A DNA stretch of 64,000 nucleotides from the NCBI GenBank assembly GCA_002205965.3, contig NADL03000699.1, forward strand, positions 1,550,001 through 1,614,000, written 5' to 3'. Under the pieces are notes generated by a model. That model ran no database searches, was not told where the DNA came from, and saw only the letters and a program-made list of their open reading frames with translations. Position 1 is the stretch's first letter. Every line of letters begins with the position of its first letter. Shown here one piece after another: positions 1 through 8,485 of the stretch. A program made the position numbers and the translations under genes. The stretch comes from Kappaphycus alvarezii. Lineage: Eukaryota > Rhodophyta > Florideophyceae > Gigartinales > Solieriaceae.

Positions 1-1290
1 TCGATGTACCAATGGATAGTCAGGATGGGTATTGTACGGTATAATTATACTGCAATAATGCCGTAAAGTTCTTCATTGTACTGTAGAATGTTCTTTCGCG
101 TTTGTAGAAATGGTGTCGTGTCTACAACAATACGCGTGGAGTCTTGCAAGTGCGTGAGGACCAAAGAGAACAATATTGATCGGAGAAACAAGCGTTGGTG
201 GCACAGGAGAGGATCAACATAAGCGTGAATGTGGGCCATGATGGTGTTGCCTAGTACCAATAAGCGTTGAAAGTATTGAGGAGACCTATAAGTGCTTGCA
301 AAGTGTTGGTGAGGAAAACGCACAAAATAAAAAACATACTTATCGTCCACGTTTATGTTTGCAGGTTTTGTGCTGGTACATGATATGCAGAAATAGAATG
401 TCGTTTAGAGCTGTCTCAAATCGGAATTGCGCCCGCAATAGAAATGAGCCGCGCCAATTGTACCAACACTTTGGAATCTCCTGGGCAAATTGCCTTCAAA
501 TTATCATTCAAACATCGATTTCGGCAATTGCCACACCAAGCGACCGTGAATATTTTGACCAAGTCCAAAATGCATACTTCATTTACGACATGAAGTTCTC
601 TTGAGATCTTGTCACCGGCCTCCACCTATTCTGTTTAATACGTGGCTCAGGGCACCTTTCACCGCCACACCCTTTAAAAGGCATGCTCCATATATTAGAT
701 CCTCTCATGTATCATGACAAAGCTGGTAAACATCCCATACTATTTGGAGGAGAAATACGAAATTTGAACTCAGTGATGATGGCAAACATAATGCCCAACA
801 TAGAGCATTCCTGGAGTCTACCGTTATCCCTCTATACCGTTTCGTAATTGGTTGCTTCTTATGTTAGCAGGGCCCCTGCGATTTTGCCCCTACTCTCCTG
901 TGAGATTCTGGCAACCGATACCTTTTCTTATTATCCAAACATGAGACTACCTGATTCTTTCCGCGATCCCTCTCAATCCTATTCGCAGCCCCAGATCAAT
1001 TCATGGTAAATGTTCTTCCCAAGTTCCACGTAAATCCGGAGGTAAACAACCAGCACTGCAAAAAGCTACTTGGGGTAGGTTTGTTTTCCATGCACCCTTG
1101 TTCGAGCATTCAGTCATTCCCGACGACATTACTGCGACCTCTGCCCCTGTTCTTCTGCTATTTTGCAAACTAGCTTGTGTTCTCCTTCATCGCCCCGTGA
1201 CCAGGCGTGTCGCCCTTACTAGCACTATTTTTGTAAACAAACCGATCCATTTCTACATGTCTTCAGGACCTCGCATCCTTTTCTTCCAAC
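1..1290. other. Intergenic, no recognised gene
   Basis: Two weak reading frames on the minus strand (about 45-350 and 416-625, 101 and 69 residues) show no domain or repeat relationship that I recognise, and neither has a convincing start context. I see no LTR, TIR or tandem repeat here. The stretch is best treated as intergenic or unrecognisably old repeat sequence. Confidence 0.4.
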
Positions 1291-1300
1291 AGCTGAAAAA

Positions 1301-1308
1301 ATATATAA
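1301..1308 (+). promoter_or_regulatory. TATA box of the LPMO-like gene
   Basis: The sequence atatataa lies 92-99 bases upstream of the ATG at 1400, in an otherwise mixed-composition stretch. Position and strand fit a core promoter for the downstream secreted-protein gene. This is a motif and spacing call only. Confidence 0.5.
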
Positions 1309-1399
1309 AGACCCACTTCTCCCACCCGCCTTAACAGCCAAGACGTTCTCATCACTCAAAATTGATCCTCAATCATCCCTCTCTGCTCCATAGGCACAA

Positions 1400-2131
1400 A
1401 TGCATCACCATCACGTAATGCACCGCAGCGCTATTTTATTCCTACTGCTTATCCCGCATGTCATCTCTCACAACTGGATGACCCAACCAACCCCCTACTC
1501 CCCCAAACTTTTCAAATGCGATGATGGAAAGACCTGTTCTCATGCCTGTCCTATCTCCTCGTCCCCCGGTTCCCCGGTAGCCACCTATCGACGTGGTGAG
1601 GTCATACGTGTTACTTGGAACCGCAACAATCACCATGGCGGATTCTATCGTCTGACGTTAGTTCCCCAGAAATTCCATTACAACCGCACCGCCCACACTC
1701 GCTTCACTCTGAAGCACGGTTGCTGGGAGACGGGCGAACATGATTGCGCCCCTTCCGAAGATTGCGGCACTGACTCGCGGAGGGAGGCATATTCTACCAA
1801 TGTCAGGATTCCCTCTGTGTACCCAGATGGAACCTATATCATGGGATACGTTTGGTATGGCGGCGTAAGATTCCAACGTGACTTGGGTCAGTTCTCAGAC
1901 TACTTTTCTTGTGCCGTGGTGCGTGTGCAGGGAGGGGCTCCCTTAGGGGGCAGCTACAGAGCATACTTTGAGGCTGGAGAAGGTTCGAAAATTGAGAATG
2001 GGCAGTGCAGAACTTCTTCCGATGCCATTGGCGATTGTGAGCATGGTTGTCCCCAGAAGAGCACTTTTGCAGCGATTCGAGGGTCTTCCGCGACGGTGGC
2101 CTACCGCCAATTTCTGCTGCTGATGTTGTGA
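1400..2131 (+). CDS. Secreted LPMO-like copper oxygenase, C-terminus out of frame
   Basis: The protein opens with a hydrophobic signal peptide (residues about 8-23), and the predicted cut after VIS leaves histidine (H24) as the mature N-terminus, the hallmark of lytic polysaccharide monooxygenases. A second histidine pair in NNHHGGFY (H78/H79) could complete the copper-binding histidine brace, and DYFSC near 167-171 could supply the axial aromatic residue. Six or more cysteines (CDDGKTC, CWETGEHDC, EDCGTD) suit an extracellular fold. The family of secreted algal and protist proteins with GGF-R-LVP and YPDG-Y-GYVWYGG blocks is one I recognise, but its substrate is unknown to me. The frame ends at 2131. 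Comparison with the paralogue at 25.7 kb suggests one base is missing near 2080, because the other frame continues into a linker and a Cys-rich module (2302-2454). The gene is therefore either slightly damaged, mis-sequenced or differently spliced. Its start is the first ATG after the TATA box. The MHHHH start is natural sequence. Confidence 0.75.
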   Translation: MHHHHVMHRSAILFLLLIPHVISHNWMTQPTPYSPKLFKCDDGKTCSHACPISSSPGSPVATYRRGEVIRVTWNRNNHHGGFYRLTLVPQKFHYNRTAHTRFTLKHGCWETGEHDCAPSEDCGTDSRREAYSTNVRIPSVYPDGTYIMGYVWYGGVRFQRDLGQFSDYFSCAVVRVQGGAPLGGSYRAYFEAGEGSKIENGQCRTSSDAIGDCEHGCPQKSTFAAIRGSSATVAYRQFLLLML

Positions 2132-2463
2132 ATAGTGCGACAGGAGATATGGAGAATGGAGGTGGAGCAGAGGGGACGGGTGCTGCGGGGCTCGACAGGA
2201 GTGGTAACGGTCGCACCGACAACGAAGAAGAAGATCCAGATTCATCAGTTGGGAATAGTGGGAACCCACCTGGGAGCGGGGTCGGAACAGTGGACCGTGG
2301 CATCTGCTCAGGGCGAGTATGCTGCGCATCACAATGTGGACGGTGTGGAGGTCAGAATTGCCATCGCCTTCCAGGCGGTGGCCATCAGTGTTGCTCGAGT
2401 ACGATTTCGCGCTCCGGAAGAGCTTGTAGTGATACCGTCGGGGCCCCATGTATTAGGGGCTAA
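2083..2463 (+). other. Displaced linker and Cys-rich module of the LPMO-like gene
   Basis: In the frame one base off from the upstream gene, the sequence continues with the paralogue's VFRDGG block, then a Gly/Glu/Asp-rich linker, then a compact Cys-rich module at 2302-2454. That module contains CCASQCGRCGGQNC, a PGG turn, another CC pair and a terminal APC. Modules with the CC-CG-CGG-C-PGG-CC-I-C-APC pattern are common at the ends of secreted proteins in algae and oomycetes and are probably carbohydrate-binding. Such a module would tether the oxygenase to a cell-wall polymer (inference). It stops at 2461-2463. It would be the natural C-terminus of the 1400 gene if the one-base discontinuity near 2080 is an error or is corrected by processing. 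Confidence 0.6.
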
Positions 2464-2646
2464 ATGGTTTTCGCTCTTGTTGACCATTCATTGTAGATAG
2501 GAAATTTTTGGCTGATAAGGATGCTGCTTAAGGAGAAGAATGAATGAAATGCCCGTGATTTGTGATTGAGCGCAAACTAGAAGCGTAGTGTTGTAGGTCT
2601 GGAAGTGGGGCTCTTCAACAGGCATGAAAATTAGATCTGGAAGATG

Positions 2647-3010
2647 TTATGTTGCAAAAACATACCGAACTGCACTGTATGTTTGACTGATGTTTGAGCT
2701 GCAGGTACAGTAATAAGATTTAAGCATTGAAAGGGTGCGTTGAACTGCGAGTACGAAGACGGCATGACTCGCCGGCATCACGTCCTTCGCAACATTCTCG
2801 CCCGCTTCGGTAAGGAAGTTAGCTTTGCTGCAATCGTCGAACATACGCGGATCCCTACTCTTCTATTCATTGGGAGTCCCGTCCATCACGGATCGACATC
2901 TATGTACATTCCGGGTGTCTATGGTACTCACAAAACTGATATTGCCGTCGACGTTAATATTGTCAATCCTTCTGTTCGCCGCCATATCTCGCCAATTACT
3001 GTATAGTTAC
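2647..3010 (+). pseudogene. RLE LINE (family 2) endonuclease remnant, left half
   Basis: From about 2740 the plus strand encodes a C-terminal restriction-like endonuclease remnant: RRHHVLRNIL (the R-H motif) followed by DIAVDVNIVNP (the terminal Asp motif of the PD-D type nuclease). The reading continues after the Ty3 element: the five bases gttac end this piece at 3006-3010 and recur at 10497-10501, where the homologous sequence resumes. Related copies lie at 24.56 kb and, in reverse, at 27.1 kb. The 27.1 kb copy preserves the uninterrupted junction gttaccgcaggcgctgcc. No RT domain is present here, so this is a 3' (5'-truncated) LINE copy. Confidence 0.6.
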
Positions 3011-3729
3011 TGATAGGGGTAAATCGTCGGGAGAAGAGATACTTAGAACCAACTACCCCAAGACGGAGGTGTTGCGAGCGACAAAAGTGCTACCGTGGTA
3101 TAGTTGAACAATAAAAAGGAGTGTATATGGGAGAGAGTTGAGAGGGCTACAAGCAAGTATAAAAGGGGCAGGGTCTACCACTGATGCTCTGCGACCAGCT
3201 TAGGAAAAAGTTTTCTAGGGTCTGAAGTTGACTCTCAACTTCCTACTACTCGGAGCTTGACCTGAAGTTGTCTGCCAACTTGCTTGACCTCTCAAGGAGG
3301 AAGCACTTTACTCAGCTTATATAGACCTTTCGGCTAATCCTAAAGTCTCAATCAAACATACTAAATACCATAAAACGCATTCACGGGAATCGTGTGAACC
3401 AGAGAGACCATTAGAAGATATTTCCTCAAGGTAAATATCTAGGTGCCATACCCATGCCAGCCACCCATCGGCCAGGGGTGGGAATTGATGTGGCCATTAT
3501 ATAGACCTTTCAGAGTCACTCGTAGTATCACCCACAACCTAGAACTGTACTGACATCCACTATGACAGCGTGTCCTAAAATAAAAAATCAACCGATGAAT
3601 TTGCCACACTCACCCAAATTAAAAATATCTTGCAAATTCAAAAACTGTAAAAATATCTTCCCAGTTCCAATACTGTATACAATTATGGTCCTCATCTAAA
3701 TTTTTTCGTGTGCGAATTTGCGCACATCA
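3011..3729 (-). repeat. 3' LTR of the Ty3 element
   Basis: This is the left LTR of the pair, 719 bp, in minus orientation. It contains two copies of the core promoter motif AAAGGTCTATATAA (minus strand): 3316-3330 and 3496-3510. The first ~420 bp on the plus strand (3011-3430) is homologous to the 3' part of the gene-bearing LTR-like repeats at 12.5, 15.8, 46.2, 51.3 and 63.1 kb. The remaining ~300 bp is specific to this element. Confidence 0.95.
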
Positions 3730-3743
3730 CGCCCTCCCGCTCA
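3730..3743 (-). promoter_or_regulatory. Polypurine tract
   Basis: Read on the minus strand, the bases immediately before the 3' LTR are a purine-rich run (gagcgggagggcg). This is the expected position and composition of the plus-strand DNA primer of an LTR retrotransposon. Confidence 0.65.
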
Positions 3744-3762
3744 AGACGAACGTCCCGGCTCG

Positions 3763-4179
3763 TCACTGCTCTTGTTGTTCTTGTGGGAGTTCTATCCATT
3801 CATCAGGGAGAGTATAGGGTTCACTATAAGGATATGGTAGTAGCTCATTTCCAATATGATGAGAGAGTGTGTACCGTGCGATGACCGGCTCATCTCCTTG
3901 GTCAAGAGTTTCGTAGATTCGGCGTATGGTTTCATAGTGTTCTCTAATGAGCTCCTCCCGTTTCACTTCTCCAAACCTTCCAAATGTGAGGTAATAAACG
4001 TAGTATGCAAACTTTTCTGGCAACGGGTCCAGAAACGGGTATCTGAAGGAGAAAAAAACTCGCAACATAAGGACTGAGTCCTCACGAGTAAGGTGCGCCC
4101 CGTGAATGGTCTGGAAGCACATGCAAATACTAATTGCAAAAAAGGAAATTACTTCTGCTTCTCGTGGGTCCTCTGTCAT
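3763..4179 (-). CDS. Accessory domain copy 2 of the Ty3 element, unknown function
   Basis: This 138-residue reading frame lies between the end of the polyprotein and the 3' LTR. It is homologous to the tail of the polyprotein just upstream. Both share ICxCFxT, an acidic ED pair, RVxFSF, a GRxG turn, IRxxY and LxPYPxxEPY near the end. The pair looks like a tandem duplication of a ~130-residue domain that has since diverged strongly. I do not recognise the fold and see no membrane segment, signal peptide or zinc site. Being at the env position of a recently moved element suggests it is used, but nothing here shows an envelope protein. Confidence 0.6.
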   Translation of the reverse strand: MTEDPREAEVISFFAISICMCFQTIHGAHLTREDSVLMLRVFFSFRYPFLDPLPEKFAYYVYYLTFGRFGEVKREELIREHYETIRRIYETLDQGDEPVIARYTLSHHIGNELLPYPYSEPYTLPDEWIELPQEQQEQ

Positions 4180-4217
4180 TTCGCGAAGCCAACGTCTAAT
4201 TGGTAGCCGTCCAATAA

Positions 4218-7200
4218 TTAAGGATGCATAGTTTCCCCTGGGAGACTAGGCGGTGTTTGAGGCGATCTTCTTGGCGATCTTCCTCGCTGCTCCCGACGCC
4301 TTGCCCTCTTCGATGATCCGCCCCGATCACTTGATGGTCCAGCTCGTATCATCATCACGGCCTCGGGAGGATCCTGGTCTTCGGCTGAGGTTGTATTTCT
4401 GAGCGGAGCAACGTAAGGTTCCCATAGAGGATATGGGACCAGTCGATATTCCATATCAGGGGGCAAGCTGTAACCTCTCAGTCGCACATCTTGGTTGTTC
4501 TTGAGAAATACGTAAACTGGACGGATAATGTTCAGATATGTTTGCGACAAGTCTCCGATAGCTACCATTCCATACCTCCCTATAGAGTAATGATATATGA
4601 CTTCCACAAACTCTGGACCTGCTTCCGTGAACCTTCCGTTTTGGAATGAGAATAGAACTCTGATCAATAGTCGGAAATCTTCTTGAGGTAGCAATGGTCC
4701 GTTCAACGTACGAAAACATAGGCATATATTAATGTAGAAATGGATGATTACGTGGAGTTCGTAGTAGTCACGCGTAATCGAGATGATCCATTCCCAGGCC
4801 CTTTTTCCTCCCATAGGAATCATTCTATAGTTAAAGATGAGTATGCCTCGTGGTTGCGCATAGTCCTGTGTGAGAAGGAATTCTTCAGGCCTCTGATGGT
4901 AAGGGACCAGACGACGTGCATGGATTGCCCTCCTTGATCTCTTCCCTGAGCTTGAACAGAGCTTATAATGCGGGTGTCTTTCCTCCGTGACGATGCAAGG
5001 GTTCGAGTACTTTGTTTGGAAAGCCGGCCACTTCACAGCCTGTTGCATTGCTTTTCCGTGTGCTACAAGTACTTTAGAGCCGACTGAGAAAGTTTGGACT
5101 GGAGGCTCTTCATCCTTATTTCTTGTCTGTGTTAGCGCGCGGTGTGATCTCCAGCTTTCGGTGGCCAATAGTTCGACCTCTCTACTCTCTTCATCGATAA
5201 CATTTGTTTCCATATCTCTCTGTAACATTCTAGGAGCTCTTCCGTACATTAGCTCAAACGGTGACCGTCCACTTCTTCCTCTTCTTCGCCGATAGCCGTA
5301 TAACACTTTTGGTAAGGCATCTTCCCACTGGATTTCATTCTCGGACATAGTTTTCGATATTGATCGTTTGATGGTTCCAACCATCCTCTCCGCTTTCCCG
5401 TTTGACATAGGAGCATATGCGAGAACTGTCTTTAGCTGAATACCTTTTTCTTCCAAGAAACGAAGCAGTGAAGTTGCAGTAAAACAAAGTGCGTTATCCG
5501 AGATGATCCTTTTTGGAAGACCAAACGGTTCAATTATTTCTTTTTCGATGAATCTCAGGACCACTTCAGCATTGGCCTCCTCAACTGCAACTGCTATTGG
5601 CCATCCAGTAAGATGTTCCACCCCTATAAGGAGATATTTGTTTCCGGAAGAGGTTTCCTTGAATGGGCCGGCAAAGTCAATTGAAAAGGTTTCAAAGAGA
5701 CCGGAAACTGGAAAGCCTAGAGTTGTCTTATACTTTCGTATTGGCGTGAATTTTTGACAGTTGTCGCAGCTTTTCACGAAGTTATAGACGTCCTTATGGA
5801 TACTGGGCCACCAGAATCTCTCAGTAACGAATTTCTTGGTTGTTTCGAGATCCCAATGCCCTAACTCATCATGAAAAGTCCTCAAGATCTTCATTCTTTC
5901 TTTCAAAGGGGCCACTAGTCGAGGACCGGCTTTCGTGTGTCGGAAGAGTTTCCCATTCCATAGTGTAAAAGCCTTTTGATTCCTACGTACCCAATTTCTG
6001 TGTTCAATATCAACCTTTCTCATTTCTAGTCCATCCAGGAATTTAATTAGTCCGTCAATATTAGCTTCGTACTCGTTATTGTTCGGCACTTGCACCTCGG
6101 CAACTCCGACGATGTTCTCGGAAGCTTTTTCATTTGGAATCAGTGGATCCCTCAAGCGGGATAGGTAGTCGGCAGGCTGATTATTGCGTCCGGGCCTATA
6201 CACAATTTCAAACCGATATTCTGCGAAAATGTCGAGCCATCGGGCCAAGCGGTGATGTACATCTTTCTTTTGGAATGCTGTCTTAAGTGCCTGGTGATCA
6301 GTTATCAAGACAAATTTCTCGAGTGATAAAAGGTATACGCGAAACTTTTTCAGTGCGAAGACAACAGCGAGCGCTTCTTTTTCGCAGACTGAGTATCTCC
6401 TTTCCGCATCATTCAGAGTGCGACTTGCGAATTGAACCGGGTGTAGTCTTCCGTTTTCATCTTTTTGGGACAAAACGGCACCCAAAGACCGTTCTGAGGC
6501 ATCTGTCTCCACAACAAATGGTCTCTTGAAATCTGGATACATGAGCACTGGGGGGACACATAGCTTATCTTTAAGCTCTTCAAATGCGGTTTGCATTTCC
6601 TTGTTCCATAAAAATTTTCCGTTCTTTGTTGTGCTGGCATGTAACGGTGCTGCAGTCTTGGCGAAATCTTTGATAAATCTCCTGTAATATGAGGCCAGTC
6701 CTAAGAAGCTTCGAACCTCCGTCTTTGAAGCGGGCCTTGGTGCCAACTTGATTTTTTTCGTTTTCTCTGGATCCACTTTAATTCCCTCTTGATCGACGAT
6801 ATGACCGAGTAATTGGATAGACGTTTTCGCAAAGAAGCATTTGCTTAACTTAATTTTCAGGCTGTACGCAGCTATTTTCTCCACCACAGTCTTGACATGC
6901 GATATGTGCTGATCCAAGGTTTTTGAGAATATCACTACATCATCGATATAAACTCTTGCAAATGGAAGTCCTTTCAAAACCTCGTTCATCATTCTTTGGA
7001 ATGTAGCTGGGGCATTCATGAGACCAAAAGGCATCACTTCGAACCTGAATGTACCGGCTTTGCTGGTAAAAGTTGTTTTTTCCTTGCATTTTTCATCCAA
7101 TGGAATCTGCCAATAACCAGTGTAAAGATCAATTGAGGTGAAGTATCTCCCGTCCTTCAAGTCCTCGAGGATTTCCTCCATATTCGGAATCGGAAATCGA

Positions 7201-7511
7201 TCGGGTATCATTCTCTGGTTCAGTTGTCGGTAATCGACGCAAAAACGCAGCTTTCCATCCTTCTTTGGTGCGACCACAACTGGAAATGACCATGGGGATG
7301 AAACTGGCCGAATGATATCATTTTCCAGCATACTTGTAACATTCTCTGAGATAAATTGGTCATATTTTGGCGGTTGACGTCTAGGCCTGTGGTAAATTGG
7401 TTGAGTATCGGTAAGTTCAAATGAGTGAGTGACCGGTACACTTGCTTGTCTTAAATCTGATACACTCCATGCAATTACTTCGGAAGATGTTAACATGTCG
7501 GATATTATCAT
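4218..7511 (-). CDS. Ty3/gypsy pol: RT, RNase H, integrase, accessory domain copy 1
   Basis: The open frame of 1097 residues begins inside pol. RT shows FCVDYRQLN (90-98), SIDLY (D128), MPFGLMNAPATFQ and the catalytic YIDD (188-191). RNase H shows VVETDAS (D337) and ITDHQAL. The integrase has an H-H-C-C zinc site (H547, H552, C582, C585) and the core triad D612, D672, E708. A GPY/F-like region follows. From about residue 900 to 1050 comes a domain not usual for Ty3 pol, homologous to the reading frame at 3763-4179. The tail after it is basic and Arg/Ser/Pro-rich (KRARRREQRGRSPRRSP). All catalytic residues I can check are present. Confidence 0.93.
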   Translation of the reverse strand: MIISDMLTSSEVIAWSVSDLRQASVPVTHSFELTDTQPIYHRPRRQPPKYDQFISENVTSMLENDIIRPVSSPWSFPVVVAPKKDGKLRFCVDYRQLNQRMIPDRFPIPNMEEILEDLKDGRYFTSIDLYTGYWQIPLDEKCKEKTTFTSKAGTFRFEVMPFGLMNAPATFQRMMNEVLKGLPFARVYIDDVVIFSKTLDQHISHVKTVVEKIAAYSLKIKLSKCFFAKTSIQLLGHIVDQEGIKVDPEKTKKIKLAPRPASKTEVRSFLGLASYYRRFIKDFAKTAAPLHASTTKNGKFLWNKEMQTAFEELKDKLCVPPVLMYPDFKRPFVVETDASERSLGAVLSQKDENGRLHPVQFASRTLNDAERRYSVCEKEALAVVFALKKFRVYLLSLEKFVLITDHQALKTAFQKKDVHHRLARWLDIFAEYRFEIVYRPGRNNQPADYLSRLRDPLIPNEKASENIVGVAEVQVPNNNEYEANIDGLIKFLDGLEMRKVDIEHRNWVRRNQKAFTLWNGKLFRHTKAGPRLVAPLKERMKILRTFHDELGHWDLETTKKFVTERFWWPSIHKDVYNFVKSCDNCQKFTPIRKYKTTLGFPVSGLFETFSIDFAGPFKETSSGNKYLLIGVEHLTGWPIAVAVEEANAEVVLRFIEKEIIEPFGLPKRIISDNALCFTATSLLRFLEEKGIQLKTVLAYAPMSNGKAERMVGTIKRSISKTMSENEIQWEDALPKVLYGYRRRRGRSGRSPFELMYGRAPRMLQRDMETNVIDEESREVELLATESWRSHRALTQTRNKDEEPPVQTFSVGSKVLVAHGKAMQQAVKWPAFQTKYSNPCIVTEERHPHYKLCSSSGKRSRRAIHARRLVPYHQRPEEFLLTQDYAQPRGILIFNYRMIPMGGKRAWEWIISITRDYYELHVIIHFYINICLCFRTLNGPLLPQEDFRLLIRVLFSFQNGRFTEAGPEFVEVIYHYSIGRYGMVAIGDLSQTYLNIIRPVYVFLKNNQDVRLRGYSLPPDMEYRLVPYPLWEPYVAPLRNTTSAEDQDPPEAVMMIRAGPSSDRGGSSKRARRREQRGRSPRRSPQTPPSLPGETMHP

Positions 7512-7680
7512 TGAGGCGGGGCTGGAAGGTGCTGTACTTTTTCTTGAATTTCTCCAATTTGGCGCTGGTCCTTTTCTTGATCCTCACCCTCCAAATTTTG
7601 AAGGACCTCTTCCGGCGTGCTCACATCTTCAGATATGGAATTCGATATATTCCTGTTTTCCTTGCAATTGTAATCTTCTT

Positions 7681-8277
7681 TCATGCCCGAATTCCGTCCT
7701 TTGATTCGATATTATCGCAAAAAGAAACACATTCAGGTGTCAAACCTACCCTAGAATTCCATTCTTCATCTGTTTCAAACCCAGAATCATAATCGTCCCA
7801 TGTCATGTTCATTGTCCCCCGAGCGTACCCTTTCTCACTTCCGAAAGTGTTAGTTGGTTCGGAATCTTCGCTGTCATAGCTAGAAGTGAAATCTTCACTG
7901 TCCGTCTCTCTTAGATCTTCCGGATGTGTGCTTTTGTCGAAATCCAGGGGCATCTTCACGTTTCTGCCGTCAACATTAACTGAAACGATTTGGTTGCCCA
8001 AGTCAATGCAGGTCCCTAGTCTTTCCATGGTAGGACAGCCAATGATTGCATCGAAAGGGAGCTCCGGCATGACGAGAAAGTCTACATCAACTTTAGAGTC
8101 CCCAAAGAACACGGAAACCTTGTTAACAGTGCCCATGCATTTTGAGACGGTTCCATCCGCCACAGTTATTCTTCGAGTAGTTGGAATAATTTCGAGACCT
8201 AAATCTGTCACCAAAGTTTCTGAGATAAGGTTTGGAACAGCGCCCGAATCGAAAAGAGCTTGGGTTTGCATTCCCAA
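7681..8277 (-). CDS. Ty3/gypsy aspartic protease region
   Basis: The region encodes an aspartic protease with ALFDSGAVPNLIS (the D-S-G active site), then a hydrophobic ADG loop and FDAIIGCPTMERLG, the usual ILG-like second motif of retropepsins. It matures the Gag-Pol polyprotein. It lies between gag and RT, as expected. An acidic Asp/Glu/Ser-rich tail separates it from RT. Confidence 0.85.
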   Translation of the reverse strand: MGMQTQALFDSGAVPNLISETLVTDLGLEIIPTTRRITVADGTVSKCMGTVNKVSVFFGDSKVDVDFLVMPELPFDAIIGCPTMERLGTCIDLGNQIVSVNVDGRNVKMPLDFDKSTHPEDLRETDSEDFTSSYDSEDSEPTNTFGSEKGYARGTMNMTWDDYDSGFETDEEWNSRVGLTPECVSFCDNIESKDGIRA

Positions 8278-8485
8278 TACTTTGACTGGTACTAGTTTAA
8301 GACGTCTTGGTGCTGTCGAGGCCGATTGAAGAAACAGTTTCTTACCCTTAGCGGACTTATTAGACCTGATAATTTTTTTGAGTTCTTTCTCGCATCCTCT
8401 GCGTCGCCCCTCAAAAGTTGACCAAACGTTATCCCAGTTGGGGCCGATGCAAGCTCAGCCACCAAATTGTACTTCTTCACATATT

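Noticed and set aside
1098-1334. 78-residue plus-strand frame just upstream of the LPMO-like gene as a gene
   Set aside because: It overlaps the TATA box of the LPMO-like gene and has no recognisable feature.
1400-1420. MHHHH start of the LPMO-like protein as a cloning tag or vector contamination
   Set aside because: The histidines lie before a natural signal peptide that would be removed, no other vector sequence is present, and the paralogue at 25.7 kb starts MHQRN at the same place.
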